From assembly GCF_002844275.1 (NCBI RefSeq), contig NZ_NXGX01000009.1, positions 1-64,000 of the forward strand: 64,000 nucleotides of DNA. The letters are read 5' to 3'. The notes under the pieces were generated by a model, which saw only the letters and a list, made by a program, of their open reading frames with translations, made no database searches and had not been told where the DNA came from. Positions 28,322-35,837 of the stretch are shown here, piece by piece. Position numbers and translations under genes: made by a program. Numbering within the stretch: position 1 is the first letter of the stretch; every line of letters begins with the position of its first letter. The stretch is from Thalassospira lohafexi. GTDB taxonomy: Bacteria > Pseudomonadota > Alphaproteobacteria > Rhodospirillales > Thalassospiraceae.

Positions 28322-28422
28322 GATACCGGTCTATCGTCTTGATCGCTTGGCGGTGCATTAAAACCATCACGTCTGGTAAATCCGTGATTATGCGACATAT
28401 CATCAGGGATGGGTGCTGCCCG

Positions 28423-28478
28423 CATGATGGCACAATGGCACAATGGCACAATGGCACAATGGCACAATGGCATGATGG
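28423..28478. repeat. 8-bp microsatellite upstream of the patatin gene
   Basis: Seven tandem 8-mers: one CATGATGG, five perfect CACAATGG (28431-28470) and one CATGATGG. The array ends 26 bp before the start codon at 28505. Such an array can gain or lose units by slipped-strand mispairing, changing spacing in the promoter or 5' leader. Confidence 0.85.
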
Positions 28479-28504
28479 CAGGATGATGTGATGCAGGAGT
28501 TGGC

Positions 28505-29593
28505 ATGAGCGAAGCTGTGAAGAAATCCGGGGTGGCGAAGAAACCGGTGGCGGCGCAGAAAACCGCCGCGGGCAAGAAGGCGCAAAAGAACATCAGTCTG
28601 GCGCTTCAGGGCGGCGGGTCGCACGGGGCGTTTACGTGGGGCGTTCTGGATCGGTTGCTTGAGGATGAGGAAATCGTCATTGAGGCGATTTCGGGGACGT
28701 CAGCGGGTGCGATGAATGCGGCGGTGATGGCGTCGGGTCTGGCCAAGGGTGGGCATAAGGCGGCGCGTGAAGACCTTGAGACCTTTTGGGAAAATGTGTC
28801 GGAAGCGGCGCGGTTCAGCCCGCTTCAACGCAGCCCGATGGATATCCTGTTTGGCAACTGGTCGCTTGAAAACTCATTTGCCTATATGTGGATGGATATG
28901 AGTGCGAAGATGTTTTCGCCCTATGACCTTAATCCGCTTGGCGATAATCCGCTAACCGCGATCCTTGAGGGGGTTGTCGATTTTGCCGCGCTTAATCACA
29001 GCCCGGCGAAATTGTTTGTCACCGCGACCAATGTCGAAACCGGGCAGGGCCGGGTGTTTCGCAATCCCGACATCACCGTTGATGTGTTGTTGGCATCGGC
29101 CTGTTTGCCTACCATTTACAAGGCGATCGAGATTGATGGCGTGCCCTATTGGGATGGGGGCTATAGCGGCAACCCCAGTTTGGGGCCGCTGGTGCGCGAA
29201 TGCGGATCGGATGATACGGTTCTGGTTCAGATCAATCCGGTCAAGCGACCCGGCGTTCCCAAAACGTCACGCGATATTTCCAACCGGCTCAATGAAGTGT
29301 CGTTTAACAGCAGCCTGATGAAGGAGCTGCGGTTGATTTCGATCCTGCGCAATGATGCACCCGATCATGCGTGCGAAGCCAGCAAGTGGGGTGCTATGCG
29401 GATGCATTGTATCGCCAGCGAGGCGATGCTTGAATTTGATCAATCGTCAAAAATGAATGCGCAATGGAGCTTTATGACCAAGCTGCGTGATACCGGGCGC
29501 GATGCCGCCAGTGCGTTTTTGAAAAAGCATCGCCGCGACATCGGGGTGAAGCCGACGCTTGATCTTGATCTGTTTGCGCCCGATTACGGGTAA
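28505..29593 (+). CDS. Patatin-like phospholipase family protein
   Basis: This is a serine lipid acyl hydrolase with a Ser-Asp dyad. It shows the oxyanion motif QGGGSHGAF (about residues 37-45), the nucleophile GTSAG (about 65-69) and the catalytic Asp in DGGYSGNP (about 218-225). A 30-residue Lys/Ala-rich tail precedes the domain. AGGAG stands eight bases before the ATG. The 362-aa protein has no signal peptide and is probably cytoplasmic or membrane-associated, cleaving phospholipids or storage lipids. There is no nucleotide cyclase or CBASS gene nearby, so it is not treated as a defence effector. The leader contains the 8-bp microsatellite, so expression may vary between cells. Confidence 0.9.
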   Translation: MSEAVKKSGVAKKPVAAQKTAAGKKAQKNISLALQGGGSHGAFTWGVLDRLLEDEEIVIEAISGTSAGAMNAAVMASGLAKGGHKAAREDLETFWENVSEAARFSPLQRSPMDILFGNWSLENSFAYMWMDMSAKMFSPYDLNPLGDNPLTAILEGVVDFAALNHSPAKLFVTATNVETGQGRVFRNPDITVDVLLASACLPTIYKAIEIDGVPYWDGGYSGNPSLGPLVRECGSDDTVLVQINPVKRPGVPKTSRDISNRLNEVSFNSSLMKELRLISILRNDAPDHACEASKWGAMRMHCIASEAMLEFDQSSKMNAQWSFMTKLRDTGRDAASAFLKKHRRDIGVKPTLDLDLFAPDYG

Positions 29594-29608
29594 GATAGGC
29601 GAGAGCGC

Positions 29609-30271
29609 TTAGCGCGGCGTGCCAAAGCGCAACCCGTCAATCATCAGATCAAGCATGCGATAGGTATGTTCCATGCCATCGGGGCCGTCCTTCCCACCCG
29701 TGCTGGCAAGGTTGCCAATCGCGCGCAGCAGGTCATAGGCGTCCACATCGTGCCGGGCTTCACCGGCCTTGGCAGCAGCGGCCAGCAAATCGGTCAGGGC
29801 CGGTTCAAAGTTGCTTCGGAAATAGGCGGGCAGGGCGTCAAAGGCCGGATCGCCCGAATGCAGGGCGGAGGCCAATCCCTTTTTGGTGACAATGAACTGG
29901 CAATAGCGTTTGAGCCAGCGTGACAGCGCCTCGCCCGGTGGGTGGGCGGTGGCCAGTTTGGGCGCCTCGGCAGCACAGGCATCGACTTCGCGTTTGAATA
30001 CCCCGACGACAAGGTCGCTGCGGGTGGGAAAACGGCGATACAGCGTGCCAACACCCACCCCGGCCTGGGCGGCAATTTCACGCACCGGTGCATCAACCCC
30101 GATATTGGCAAAAACCACCTTGGCGGCTTCGAGCAGCGCGTCTTCGTTGCGCAGGGCATCGGCACGGGGGGCGCGCGTGGTGCGCGGTGCTTTTGTGGCG
30201 GTGGTATTGGTCGAGCGGGTCGTGCTCGTGGCGGTGGCGACTTTTTTTTCGGTCGGGGTTTCTTTGGCCAT
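29609..30271 (-). CDS. TetR-family regulator with a basic Thr/Ala-rich N-terminal tail
   Basis: The helix-turn-helix (VREIAAQAGVGVGTLYRRFP) lies at about residues 63-82, preceded by an unusual 35-residue low-complexity tail rich in Thr, Ala, Lys and Arg. The C-terminal part is a TetR ligand domain. I use the ATG at 30271; the distal start at 30424 would run through the operators. The gene is divergent from an alpha/beta hydrolase gene, with three similar palindromes between them, so it probably represses that gene and itself. Confidence 0.87.
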   Translation of the reverse strand: MAKETPTEKKVATATSTTRSTNTTATKAPRTTRAPRADALRNEDALLEAAKVVFANIGVDAPVREIAAQAGVGVGTLYRRFPTRSDLVVGVFKREVDACAAEAPKLATAHPPGEALSRWLKRYCQFIVTKKGLASALHSGDPAFDALPAYFRSNFEPALTDLLAAAAKAGEARHDVDAYDLLRAIGNLASTGGKDGPDGMEHTYRMLDLMIDGLRFGTPR

Positions 30272-30347
30272 CGCGTTGTTTTCCAACCCTAAAATCGGTC
30301 TTTTGCTGTGATACGGGAACCGCCCGGTCACATTTGCCCTTGATAAA

Positions 30348-30418
30348 CGGAACAATGTTCCGTATCTGGTTTGCGTAAGCGGAACGATGTTCCATTTGTG
30401 GTGCGGATCATTGTTCCG
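30348..30418. promoter_or_regulatory. Three TetR-type operators between regulator and hydrolase
   Basis: Three 15-bp sites share one pattern: CGGAACAATGTTCCG (30348-30362, a perfect dyad around the central A), CGGAACGATGTTCCA (30380-30394) and CGGATCATTGTTCCG (30404-30418). They are spaced 32 and 24 bp apart, starting 77 bp from the regulator start and ending 58 bp before the hydrolase start. Repetition of one dyad here strongly suggests the sites of the adjacent TetR protein. Confidence 0.8.
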
Positions 30419-30476
30419 TTTCACGATATATAGGCGAAATCTTTAGCTTCGCCAACCAGTTTCAAGGAGACCGAGC

Positions 30477-31445
30477 ATGAACAAGTTGATCACTACGGCG
30501 CGGCATATTCCGATGGATGAACCGGTTTCAACCATTTCGATCACCCCGGTGATGCTTGATGCCGCAGACCGGCCCAAGCCGATCGAAATGCGGATTACCG
30601 CCCCGATGCAGGGTCGGAATTTACCGATTATTTTGTTGTCGCACGGGCATGGACCGTCGCTTTATATCCCGTCAAAGGACGGTTACGGGCCGCTGGCCAA
30701 TTTTTATGCCGAGCATGGCTTTGTCGTGATCCAGCCAACACATGGCAATTCGAAGGTTGCCGGGTTTGACATGGATGCGCCCGGTGCGCCGTTTTTCTGG
30801 CGGTCGCGGGTGGAGGATTTCAAGCTGATCCTTGATCACCTCAAAGACATCGAGGCGGCAAGTCCGGTGCTTGACGGGCGGCTTGACCATGACAGGATCG
30901 CGGCGGTCGGCCATTCGCTTGGCGGGCAGACGGTGGGCATGTTGCTCGGTGCGCGGTTGACCGACATAAAAGACCCGGATGCTAGGGATGTGAACCTCAT
31001 TGAACCGCGCATCAAAGTCGGTGTGTTGTTGGCGGCACCGGGCAATGGGGGGGATAGTTTAAGTCCCCATGCACGTGAGAATTATACAGCACTTAATCCG
31101 GATTTTGCCCATTTGACCACCCGGACTTTGGTGGTGGCAGGGGACAGTGATGTGAACCCGCATCTGACCACGCGCGGGGCGGCATGGCATACCGATCCGT
31201 TTTACCATGCGCCGGGCAGTGATGCCTTGTTGACCCTTGTCGGGGGCAAACACGGGCTTGGCGGGATTGCCGGATATGATGCCAAGGAAACCGATGACGA
31301 GGACCCGGATCGTTTGGCAATTACGCAGCGCATGACGTGGGCCTATGTCCGGTCCGCCCTTTATGATGGCGATAGATCATGGGCACGGGCGTGCGACGGG
31401 TTGGCGACCCATGCCGGGGATCTTGCGCATGTGACGGCCAAATAG
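30477..31445 (+). CDS. Alpha/beta hydrolase (chlorophyllase/PAF-acetylhydrolase-like)
   Basis: This is a serine hydrolase with the nucleophile elbow GHSLGG (about residues 145-150), an oxyanion region LLSHGHGPS (about 53-61) and a probable acid/histidine pair in the C-terminal half (GDSD about 222-225; GGKHGLGG about 257). It has no signal peptide. AAGGAG stands upstream of the ATG. It belongs with the large, loosely specific esterases annotated as dienelactone hydrolase-, chlorophyllase- or PAF-acetylhydrolase-like. The divergent TetR gene and operators suggest induction by its substrate or a related compound, which is unknown. Confidence 0.82.
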   Translation: MNKLITTARHIPMDEPVSTISITPVMLDAADRPKPIEMRITAPMQGRNLPIILLSHGHGPSLYIPSKDGYGPLANFYAEHGFVVIQPTHGNSKVAGFDMDAPGAPFFWRSRVEDFKLILDHLKDIEAASPVLDGRLDHDRIAAVGHSLGGQTVGMLLGARLTDIKDPDARDVNLIEPRIKVGVLLAAPGNGGDSLSPHARENYTALNPDFAHLTTRTLVVAGDSDVNPHLTTRGAAWHTDPFYHAPGSDALLTLVGGKHGLGGIAGYDAKETDDEDPDRLAITQRMTWAYVRSALYDGDRSWARACDGLATHAGDLAHVTAK

Positions 31446-31581
31446 CGCAGCAGTAGCGCAGCAAAGCATGGTGCTCCGCAACCTGTTTGGGTGCGATGCG
31501 GTGGTGATTGCGCAGGCGTGTAATCCGACGTAACGTGTTGATGTCTTAGGATACTGACCCCAAACAACACCACGGATCACC

Positions 31582-32133
31582 ATGCCTTTGAGTGCGTTAG
31601 AAAAAATGAAGTCTGGCGATTGGTATTCCTGCCTTGACCCAGAACTTGAAGCATTGCGCACAGCAGCGCGTGCGGCGGCGTTTGAACACAGCACGACCCC
31701 GCCCGATGTGCGTGGCAATATCGGGGAAAAGTTGCGCGCACTGTTTGCCGCCTGTGCCGGGGATGCGCGGATCGAGGCGCCATTTCATTGCGCATACGGG
31801 GTGAATATCACGCTTGGCAAGGCGGTGTTTCTCAATGCCGGGTGTGTTGTTCTTGATAGTGCGCCGGTGACGATTGGTGATTATGCGATGCTGGGCCCCA
31901 ATGTGCAGATTTACTGTGCGGACCATCATAAGGACCCAGAACTTCGTCAGCAGAACCTTGAACGCGCGATGCCGGTGACGATTGGCAAAAACGTCTGGAT
32001 CGGCGGCGCGGCAATTATCCTGCCCGGCATCACGATTGGTGATAATGCCATTGTTGGTGCCGGATCGGTGGTGACCAAGGACGTCCCCGCCGGGGTGACG
32101 GTGGTGGGGAATCCGGCGCGGGTGATGGGCTGA
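31582..32133 (+). CDS. Maltose/galactoside O-acetyltransferase-like hexapeptide enzyme
   Basis: This is a left-handed beta-helix acyltransferase of the Maa/LacA/NodL group. A short N-terminal helical domain (MKSGDWYSCLDPELEALR) precedes hexapeptide repeats from about residue 60. The catalytic histidine is in YCADHHKDPE (about 111-120) and the acetyl-CoA loop in PAGVTVVGNPARV at the C-terminus. It would transfer acetyl from acetyl-CoA to a sugar. It is a single gene with a terminator downstream; no sugar operon surrounds it. Confidence 0.9.
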   Translation: MPLSALEKMKSGDWYSCLDPELEALRTAARAAAFEHSTTPPDVRGNIGEKLRALFAACAGDARIEAPFHCAYGVNITLGKAVFLNAGCVVLDSAPVTIGDYAMLGPNVQIYCADHHKDPELRQQNLERAMPVTIGKNVWIGGAAIILPGITIGDNAIVGAGSVVTKDVPAGVTVVGNPARVMG

Positions 32134-32197
32134 TTGTCGTCCTTTGGGAAGATTGCGGCACAAAGGACCCGGTTTGCACCGATGCATGCATGAGGGG

Positions 32198-32230
32198 GGA
32201 CGGGGATGGCTTTCCCCGTCCGTTACTTTT
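32198..32230 (+). terminator. Terminator after the acetyltransferase gene
   Basis: A 9-bp stem (GGACGGGGA at 32198-32206, TCCCCGTCC at 32213-32221) is followed by GTTACTTTT. The T-tract is interrupted, so its efficiency is uncertain. Confidence 0.6.
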
Positions 32231-32309
32231 GCGGTAGTGGGGCCTATTTTGGCCTATTTTGCCCTATCTTGTCCGGTTGTGTTTTTGGTGCAATTTGGAT
32301 GTTCGCCGT

Positions 32310-33047
32310 CTAGCGCACATGTGAGCGCGTTGTCGGGGCAAGGCGCAGGGTTTCGCGGGGGCGCCATAGCCATTGATCGAATTCGGCGGCAAGGCCATGT
32401 TGCCAATCCGGGTGGCAGGCCAGGCGATCGGTGAAGGTGGCGTAATCTGATGCATTGTTAAAGCATGACAGCCAGACAAAGACAGTTTCACCGTCACGGA
32501 CCGGCAGGCGCGGAAAGCTGTTGTCGGCGGTTTCGGTGATCAGTTCAGCAAGAATATCGGCCCCGCATGCCTGCATAACCGGGCGCAGTTTTTCGGCGAA
32601 GAAGGCGGCAAACCCGGATGCCTTGCCCGGTGCGAGTGAGCAGATATTTGCTTCGATCAGGCTGTGTGGCGATGCTGTGTTGACGCCAGCCGGGCGGGGA
32701 TGAGCCGGGGTGGCTAGCCCGGTGGCGGAGCTTGTCGGACGTAGCAACAGCACATTATCGGAATTGACCATTGTGCCATTGGCAGTGTCGCAGTGACGGG
32801 CCCAGACAGGGCCGGTGTAAAATGTGCCCAATGCAGCCGCACGCGTCTCCATATCGGCAAAGCCACGCAACCAGGCGAAGCTGTCGGCATCGTCAAGATC
32901 GCGGAATTGGCCGATCACTGACATGCCGCATTCCTCCTGACTTTCAATAAATTCACGATCAAACAGATCGATCAGGGTTTGGCGGGTGCCGGGCTTGAGG
33001 CGGTAGCGGCGCAGTTCGATGATGTCGGTATGCATGGTGCGGGGCAT
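32310..33047 (-). CDS. NIPSNAP-family protein
   Basis: A 245-aa protein with two NIPSNAP-type ferredoxin-like (dimeric A/B barrel) domains. The first spans about residues 8-110 (IIELRRYRLKPGTR...FDREFIESQEE...GQFRDLDDADSFAWLRGF) and the second about 125-235. The role of bacterial NIPSNAP proteins is unknown; the fold suggests binding of a small hydrophobic or aldehyde-like molecule. It is divergent from a TetR gene with two matching operators between, so it is probably the main target of that repressor. Confidence 0.85.
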   Translation of the reverse strand: MPRTMHTDIIELRRYRLKPGTRQTLIDLFDREFIESQEECGMSVIGQFRDLDDADSFAWLRGFADMETRAAALGTFYTGPVWARHCDTANGTMVNSDNVLLLRPTSSATGLATPAHPRPAGVNTASPHSLIEANICSLAPGKASGFAAFFAEKLRPVMQACGADILAELITETADNSFPRLPVRDGETVFVWLSCFNNASDYATFTDRLACHPDWQHGLAAEFDQWLWRPRETLRLAPTTRSHVR

Positions 33048-33068
33048 GGTTGGAACCTTGACTGTTAA

Positions 33069-33114
33069 AACAGGATGAATGACCTGTTTATATTAACAGG
33101 ATGTTTGTCCTGTT
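33069..33114. promoter_or_regulatory. Pair of TetR operators between NIPSNAP and TetR genes
   Basis: Two copies of AACAGG-N8-CCTGTT lie at 33069-33088 and 33095-33114, 26 bp centre to centre, starting 22 bp upstream of the NIPSNAP gene. The second copy extends to a 7-bp arm (AACAGGA/TCCTGTT). Close tandem dyads at a divergent TetR promoter are typical of autoregulated repressors. Confidence 0.85.
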
Positions 33115-33177
33115 TTGTCAAGCTGCGATAGGATAAGACAGGGCAGGGATATGCCCAAATCTGTCAGGAGAAAGCCC

Positions 33178-33771
33178 ATGAGCCCGCAACGTTTACGCAG
33201 CAATGACCCGGAAGGCATGCGCAACCGTATTCTTGATGCCGCGTTTGTGGCCTTTGTTGCGCGCGGCTATCACGCGACCGCGATGACCGAAATCCGTGAT
33301 CTGGCCGGGGTCAGCGGCGGAGCGTTCTCGCATCATTTTCCAAGCAAGAAGCAGCTTGGCCTTGCAGTTCTGGAGGCGCGGGTTGCCGGGGCGGTGGCGC
33401 AAAGCTGGATCGTGCCGGTGCAAAAGGCGGTTACGGCCAAGGCCGGAATTCTCGCGGTGATGACGGCGATTATCACTGAACTTGAGGGCAGGGGCAGGGT
33501 AACAGGATGTCCGCTTAACAATCTGGCGCTGGAGCTTTCGGGTGGGGATGGGGATTTTCAGACAGCCTGTGCGGCGATTTTTGATCGCTGGCAAGGGGCT
33601 CTTGGCGTGGAATTGGCCGGTACGGGATGCTTGGAAGATGCAGAAAAAGCCGACAGTCTGGCCGGGTTTGTGATTGCGGCCTATTCCGGGGCGATGGCGA
33701 TGGCCAAAAGTCGACAGGATGTGAGGCCGCTTCGCGATTGCCGGGATATGCTAGATCAGATTATTCCGTGA
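33178..33771 (+). CDS. TetR/AcrR-family regulator
   Basis: The DNA-binding helix-turn-helix is at about residues 32-55 (TEIRDLAGVSGGAFSHHFPS), followed by a ligand domain with the VTGCPLNNLALELS stretch seen in the AcuR/NemR-like branch. I use the ATG at 33178 with AGGAG seven bases upstream; in-frame starts at 33115 and 33151 have poorer signals, and the first would overlap the operator edge. It is divergent from the NIPSNAP gene and probably represses it until an electrophile or carboxylate ligand binds; the ligand is a guess. Confidence 0.88.
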   Translation: MSPQRLRSNDPEGMRNRILDAAFVAFVARGYHATAMTEIRDLAGVSGGAFSHHFPSKKQLGLAVLEARVAGAVAQSWIVPVQKAVTAKAGILAVMTAIITELEGRGRVTGCPLNNLALELSGGDGDFQTACAAIFDRWQGALGVELAGTGCLEDAEKADSLAGFVIAAYSGAMAMAKSRQDVRPLRDCRDMLDQIIP

Positions 33772-33996
33772 GGCGTTGCGTGTGGATCAGGGATCAAGTG
33801 CGTTCGCGGCAGCGGGCTTCGGCAGCGGTGTCATCATCACTTTTCGGGTCTGCCATTCCAACCAAGTTAATCGGCCCTGCCCCCAAAGCGCGGCCCAAAA
33901 AAAGCAACCGAACCCGTGAGGGCGCGGTTGCAAGTTTGGGACAGGTGTTGAGGGAGCCGGATGTTGAGGGAGGTCGGCTAAAGGGTCGTGTTGGCG

Positions 33997-34533
33997 TTAG
34001 CCGATGTCGTCAGAAAGCGCGCGGCGTTTTTTGCCGGTGATCATCGCACGCACCAGATTTTCATGATGGCGCAGGCTGGCCAGCAACACGCCGCCGATAT
34101 GGACCAGAACGAGGATCAGCAAACCATTGGCGAGAGTTTCGTGGGTTTCCTCGACCCAGTCCGATCCCCAAAAGGCATCGGTGGTGTAAAGCCAGCCGGT
34201 AAAGGCACAGCCCAGCATGGCGACGATCAAGACCATTACCATCGCAGCGCCCGCCGGGTTATGACCGATATAGCGGCGTTCGCGACCCCGGATGATGTCG
34301 GACAGATAGCCGATGGTGGCGGCCGGGCTTTTGATGAACTGGGTAAAGCGGGCATAGCGCGGGCCGATTAATCCCCAGACAAGACGCAGGCCAATCAGGG
34401 CGGCGGCGGCATAGCCCGCCCAGTGATGCAGGGTGTCCCAGTCATCCGCCGTGATCCAGGCGACGGCGAAACTTGCGGCCAGGCCCCAGTGAAACAGACG
34501 GACAAACGGGTCCCATACTTTTACCGATGACAT
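33997..34533 (-). CDS. Cytochrome b561-type diheme membrane protein
   Basis: This is a 178-aa protein with four predicted membrane helices and histidines placed for two b hemes: H15 (RLFHW), H36/H37 (LHHWAGY), the ETHE histidine near residue 130 and the LVHIGG histidine near 143. It belongs to the bacterial cytochrome b561 group, taking electrons from the quinone pool or passing them to a periplasmic partner. It lies downstream of a PepSY-domain gene on the same strand, and the pair diverges from a two-component system, which may control it. Confidence 0.88.
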   Translation of the reverse strand: MSSVKVWDPFVRLFHWGLAASFAVAWITADDWDTLHHWAGYAAAALIGLRLVWGLIGPRYARFTQFIKSPAATIGYLSDIIRGRERRYIGHNPAGAAMVMVLIVAMLGCAFTGWLYTTDAFWGSDWVEETHETLANGLLILVLVHIGGVLLASLRHHENLVRAMITGKKRRALSDDIG

Positions 34534-34599
34534 GATGTGCTTTCCTTGTTCGGGGCTGCTTAGTGTTGGGGGTTGGTCAGTGTGGTGGCCGACAGAAGG

Positions 34600-34641
34600 T
34601 TTTGGCGGGCATCTGCCAGAGTGGGCATTGGCCCGCCAAAA
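34600..34641 (-). terminator. Hairpin between the PepSY and cytochrome b561 genes
   Basis: An 11-bp perfect stem (TTTTGGCGGGC at 34600-34610, GCCCGCCAAAA at 34631-34641) with a 20-nt loop lies between two same-strand genes. It may attenuate the cytochrome gene or stabilise the PepSY message; there is no T-tract beyond the stem. Confidence 0.45.
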
Positions 34642-34660
34642 ATCAGCTTAACGGCGGCGG

Positions 34661-34969
34661 TTAGTCTTCCTGTTTGATCTTGACGGCATCAAGGGTTGCC
34701 GGATTGAAATAGGCTTCGACCTTTTTGCCCGCCGCATCGATGGCATAGACTTCAAAACAGCCGTCTTCGACCTTGACCTTGCGGACGTCCCAGCCTTCGG
34801 CGGTGAGTTTTGCACTCAGCGCTTCTTTGGTCTGCCAGTCGGCCTTGGGCACGTTGCACATGTCATCATCGGCGCGGGCCGGGGGGACGAGGACGGCCAA
34901 AGATGCCCCGGCAAGCAGGGTCATGGCGATAAGGCTTTTGGCGGCGGATGGGAAAACAGTTCTTTTCAC
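34661..34969 (-). CDS. Secreted PepSY-domain protein
   Basis: A 102-aa periplasmic protein. A Sec signal peptide (residues 1-33, ending in PPARA/D) precedes one PepSY-type domain (SAKLTAEGWDVRKVKVEDGCFEVYAID). Two cysteines (CNVP, DGCFEV) could form a disulfide. The start codon is GTG with AAGGA upstream. Small PepSY proteins are often found beside cytochrome b561 and two-component genes, as here; an inhibitory or metal/redox sensing role is possible but unproven. Confidence 0.83.
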   Translation of the reverse strand: MKRTVFPSAAKSLIAMTLLAGASLAVLVPPARADDDMCNVPKADWQTKEALSAKLTAEGWDVRKVKVEDGCFEVYAIDAAGKKVEAYFNPATLDAVKIKQED

Positions 34970-35134
34970 AGCGCAGTTCCTTCATAAAGATCAAAGACGA
35001 AAAAGACACACTCAAGCGACGCCATCTGCGTCCAGCGAGGCAAAGAATGGCGGGGTTTCCTGACGCCTGCCTGAAGGGTGGGGAGCCGTGCGTTCAGGTG
35101 GCTGTCAGGAAGTGTCGATAGTCAGGCGGGTCAC

Positions 35135-35164
35135 ATTGATGACATGCAGATTGATGACATGCAG
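35135..35164. repeat. Perfect 15-bp tandem duplication upstream of the response regulator
   Basis: ATTGATGACATGCAG occurs twice in direct succession (35135-35149 and 35150-35164), ending 13 bp before the TTG start. It may be a tandem binding site for the OmpR-type regulator or simply a recent duplication. It lies in the divergent promoter region of the PepSY/cytochrome and two-component operons. Confidence 0.8.
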
Positions 35165-35177
35165 GTGGGGGTAAGTT

Positions 35178-35837
35178 TTGCGCATTCTTCTGGTGGAAGA
35201 CGAGGTCATGCTGGCCGAGGCGGTCCGCGATCATTTGCTGGCCGCAGGCGAGGCGGTCGATCACACCGAAAGCATTGGTGACGCGGAAATCATGATCCGC
35301 GGGACCAATTATGATGTGCTGTTGCTTGACCTTAACCTGCCCGATGGGCGCGGGATTGATTTGTTGCGGGTTTTGCGGCGCAATGGATCGGCCATGCCGT
35401 GCATCATCCTGACCGCGCAAGACCAGATTTCCGACCGGATTGAGGGGCTGAATGCCGGGGCGGATGATTATCTGGTCAAGCCGTTTGATTTAAATGAGTT
35501 ATCCGCACGGTTATCGGCGGTCGCACGGCGTTATAGCGGCAATCCCAACCCGTTTGTCGCACTTGCCGGTGGGGTGGAGGTGGATCTCGCCGGGCGGGTG
35601 GTCCTGATTAACGGCGCGCAGATTGATTTGACATCGCGCGAATGGGCGTTGCTCGATCAGATGGTGCGTCGCCCCGGACAGACACTCTCCAAACGCCAGC
35701 TTGAAGAGGCGCTGTATGAATTTGGCGCGGAGATCGAAAGCAATACGGTTGAGGTCTATGTCAGTCGCCTGCGGCGCAAACTGGGCCGCGATGTGATTAA
35801 AACCGTGCGCGGTGTTGGCTATCGGGTGGGGGGATGA
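35178..35837 (+). CDS. OmpR-family response regulator (QseB/TctD-like)
   Basis: The receiver domain (residues 1-115) has the acidic pair E7/D8, phospho-acceptor D51 (LLLDLNLPDG), and K101 in LVKPFDL; the winged-helix output domain is at 125-219, ending in KTVRGVGYRVGG. The start must be the TTG at 35178: a stop codon lies in frame six bases upstream, and the next ATG would delete the first receiver strand. It overlaps the kinase gene by four bases (ATGA). The pair probably controls the divergent PepSY/cytochrome genes. Confidence 0.92.
   Translation: MRILLVEDEVMLAEAVRDHLLAAGEAVDHTESIGDAEIMIRGTNYDVLLLDLNLPDGRGIDLLRVLRRNGSAMPCIILTAQDQISDRIEGLNAGADDYLVKPFDLNELSARLSAVARRYSGNPNPFVALAGGVEVDLAGRVVLINGAQIDLTSREWALLDQMVRRPGQTLSKRQLEEALYEFGAEIESNTVEVYVSRLRRKLGRDVIKTVRGVGYRVGG

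Larger units (their letters stand above)
28023..28504. other. 482-bp repeat-rich intergenic region
   Basis: This gap separates the restriction gene start from the patatin gene start and must hold both promoters. It contains a GC-rich dyad, an 18-bp minisatellite and an 8-bp microsatellite, each listed separately. The open frames crossing it simply translate the repeats and are not believable genes. Confidence 0.7.

Noticed and set aside
28104-28361. Plus-strand 85-codon frame with six-residue repeats
   Set aside because: It is only the translation of the 18-bp minisatellite; the unit length is a multiple of three so the frame stays open by chance.
28505-29593. Patatin protein as a CBASS-type defence effector
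   Set aside because: There is no nucleotide cyclase, HORMA, TRIP13 or Cap gene nearby, and the protein looks like a general alphaproteobacterial patatin.
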